A stretch of DNA of 7,851 nucleotides. Origin: Nitriliruptorales bacterium (GTDB lineage: Bacteria; Actinomycetota; Nitriliruptoria; Nitriliruptorales; Nitriliruptoraceae). The position numbers and the translations under genes were made by a program. The stretch is from assembly GCA_030835875.1 (NCBI GenBank), contig JAURQY010000066.1:1-7851 (forward strand), read 5' to 3'. Below the pieces are notes generated by a model. The model saw only the letters and a program-made list of their open reading frames with translations. It was not told the DNA's origin and searched no databases. Positions 6,041 to 7,851 of the stretch are shown in pieces; position 1 is the stretch's first letter, and every line of letters begins with the position of its first letter.

Positions 6041-7851
6041 GGCCGCTCCGTCCCGGACGCGACGTCCGCAGGGCCACCCCGCTCGCCGACGGGGGCGTCC
6101 TCCGGCAGTCCCTGTCCGAGGTGGCGGAGCACGGCGACGACGAGGCCGACGACGACGAGGAAGACACCGACGTCGAAGACCAGCGACGCGGCCACCGTGA
6201 GGTCGCCGGGGAGGACGATCTTCCCGCCGCTGAGGAACCCGCCGCCGAGCGGGATGCCGAGCAGGCCGTAGACGGCGGCGACGGTGAGGCCCGCGCCGAC
6301 CATCGGGAGCGTCCGGCCCCATCCGGACTGCCAGAGCCGCTGGTGTCCGCGGCTCAGGTAGAGGAGGACGACCGCAGCGCCCGCGGCGAGTCCACCGATG
6401 AAGCCGCCGCCGACGGCGTCGTGACCCCGGAGCAGGAGCCAGCCCGACGTGACGAGCAGCATCGGGGCGAGCAGGCTCGTCATCAGCCGGAGGATTGCGC
6501 TGCGGATCGCACCGTCGCCACGGAACCCGTCGTCGCCCGCGGGGTCCGTCCGCGGGGACGGCGGGCCGAGCGGCCGCACGTCGGGGAGGCGCACGAGCGC
6601 ATAGATGCCGAGCGCCGCGACGAGCAGGACGGAGATCTCCCCGAGCGTGTCGAGGGCGCGGAAGTCGACGAGGATGGTGTTGACGACGTTGTCCCCGCCG
6701 GTGATCGGCTCGGCCTCCGCGAGGAAGCGCGAGCCCACGTCGCTCCGGGGACGTCGTCCGGTGACCTGCCACGTCAGGGCGCCGAGGCCGACGCCGACCG
6801 CGAGCGCGGTGAGCGTCGCGCCCCGCCGGCGTGGCCATCCGCCGCGCGCGAACGTGTCGGGCAGGCGCCGGAAGACGACGATGACGAGTGCGACGGTCAG
6901 CGTCTCGACGAGCAGCTGCGTGAGCGCGAGGTCCGGCGCACCGTGGACGGCGAACCATCCGGACACGAGGAAGCCGGTGAGCCCGAGCGCGGCGACGGCG
7001 GCGATGCGGCTGCGGGCCTGGACGACTCCGGCGACCGCGGCGGCGATGAGCACCGCGAGCCCGACCTCCAGCGCGCCGCCGTCCGGGGCCGCGCCGTTCA
7101 CGTCGATGCTGGTGACGCTGCGCCACAGGAGCAGCGCGACGACACCGAGCACCGGCAGGACGTAGGCGGCGAGCCGGTCCGACGTCGCGGACCGCCGGAC
7201 GAGCGCGCCGAGGGAGAGCGTCGCGTCGTAGACGCGGTCGAACGCGAGCTCGCCCGAGGCTCTCGGGAGGCGCGCGACGCGCTGCTCGATCGGAGCGGAG
7301 GCGCGACGGATGAGCACGCCCCCTGTGACGATGCCGATGCTGAGCAGCAGTGGGACGGTGATGCCGTGCCAGAGCGCGAGCTTGACGTCCGGTCCGGCTC
7401 CTCCGAGCTGCATCCCCAGCACGTCGAGCAGCGGGGTCAGGCGGGATGACAGCGGGCCGAGCGCGAGCCCGGCGAGCGCCAGCAGGAGCGCGGGGAGCTC
7501 GAACGCGAGCGGCGCCCGGTGGGCATGGGTGCGCTCGGGCCCGAGGAACGCGCCGACGGCGTAGCGCAGCGAGTACGCGACGGTGCCGATGCTCGCGACG
7601 ACGATGAGGACGAGCCCGGCCGTGCCGAGCCATGCGACCGTGCCGGTCCCCTTGACGAACGCGGCCAGCGCCTCCTCCTTGGTCACGAAGCCGAGGAGCG
7701 GCGGCAGGCCGGCCATCGACAGGGCGGCGAGGCCGCCCGCCGCAGCGGTGAGGGGGAGCGAGCATCGGAGGCCGCCGAGCTCGCGGAGGTCCCGGGTGCC
7801 GGTCTCATGGTCGATGACACCGACCGTCATGAACAGCGCCGCCTTGAACAG
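6037..7851 (-). CDS. mrpA: Fused Mrp antiporter subunits A and B (C-terminal 604 residues; 5' end outside window)
   Basis: The largest subunit, related to NuoL of complex I. The frame is open at the window edge and the first visible codons read LFKAALFMTVGVIDHETGTR, the conserved HALFKAALF region in the middle of the MrpA antiporter domain, so several hundred N-terminal residues lie outside. Counting from the edge: the rest of the antiporter domain with GLPPLLGFVTKEE (48-60); the DUF4040-like part with HGAPDLALTQLLVETLT (303-319); and the MbhE-like part with GGDNVVNTILVDFRALDTLG (385-404). Then comes a full MnhB/MrpB domain from about 450 to 578, marked by LLAPMLLVTSGWLLLRGHD (460-478) and GGGFIGGLAAGAA. 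No separate mrpB follows, so A and B are one polypeptide, as in PhaAB-type systems. The last 30 residues are polar (EDAPVGERGGPADV). The stop overlaps mrpC (ATGA). Confidence 0.95.
   Translation of the reverse strand: MFKAALFMTVGVIDHETGTRDLRELGGLRCSLPLTAAAGGLAALSMAGLPPLLGFVTKEEALAAFVKGTGTVAWLGTAGLVLIVVASIGTVAYSLRYAVGAFLGPERTHAHRAPLAFELPALLLALAGLALGPLSSRLTPLLDVLGMQLGGAGPDVKLALWHGITVPLLLSIGIVTGGVLIRRASAPIEQRVARLPRASGELAFDRVYDATLSLGALVRRSATSDRLAAYVLPVLGVVALLLWRSVTSIDVNGAAPDGGALEVGLAVLIAAAVAGVVQARSRIAAVAALGLTGFLVSGWFAVHGAPDLALTQLLVETLTVALVIVVFRRLPDTFARGGWPRRRGATLTALAVGVGLGALTWQVTGRRPRSDVGSRFLAEAEPITGGDNVVNTILVDFRALDTLGEISVLLVAALGIYALVRLPDVRPLGPPSPRTDPAGDDGFRGDGAIRSAILRLMTSLLAPMLLVTSGWLLLRGHDAVGGGFIGGLAAGAAVVLLYLSRGHQRLWQSGWGRTLPMVGAGLTVAAVYGLLGIPLGGGFLSGGKIVLPGDLTVAASLVFDVGVFLVVVGLVVAVLRHLGQGLPEDAPVGERGGPADVASGTERP

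Noticed and set aside
6121..7449. 442-codon open frame on the plus strand antisense to mrpAB
   Set aside because: Same antisense-composition effect; the minus frame has conserved Mrp motifs throughout.

Overview
The window is very GC-rich (judged by eye, not counted). Codon third positions are almost all G or C, and long open frames run antisense to every real gene. Gene content and sequence style fit a high-GC actinobacterium. I cannot name the genus, and nothing here identifies a phage, plasmid, insertion sequence, CRISPR array or RNA gene. It reads as ordinary chromosomal backbone.

Left block (1-2575, minus strand): a two-gene operon for a type IIA DNA topoisomerase. The B subunit (GyrB/ParE family, complete) is followed by the A subunit (GyrA/ParC family, N-terminal 211 residues, cut by the window edge). 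The two are joined by a TGATG stop/start overlap. The neighbours are not dnaA, dnaN or recF, and the A subunit has ParC/GrlA-like motifs, so I lean to topoisomerase IV (parE-parC) over gyrase. The family is certain; the paralogue is not.

Middle (2576-3239): a 112-base divergent spacer holds both promoters, and then a plus-strand gene encodes an RmlC-like sugar-nucleotide epimerase (dTDP-4-dehydrorhamnose 3,5-epimerase family). It keeps the His-Asp dyad, but an active-site His is replaced by Asn and a conserved Tyr by Glu.

Right block (3276-7851, minus strand): a nearly complete Mrp (Mnh/Pha) cation/proton antiporter operon, transcribed right to left as mrpAB (fused, 5' part outside the window), mrpC, mrpD, mrpE, mrpF, mrpG. 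All five junctions are 4-base ATGA or GTGA overlaps, so the whole complex is probably translationally coupled. The products form one membrane complex related to respiratory complex I that exchanges cytoplasmic Na+ (or other monovalent cations) for external protons, for pH and salt homeostasis. MrpE is short and lacks the usual N-terminal membrane segments. The operon converges on the epimerase gene across a 36-base gap containing a terminator-like hairpin.

I found no new multi-gene system. The points most worth a second look are the active-site changes in the RmlC-like protein and the N-terminally short MrpE.
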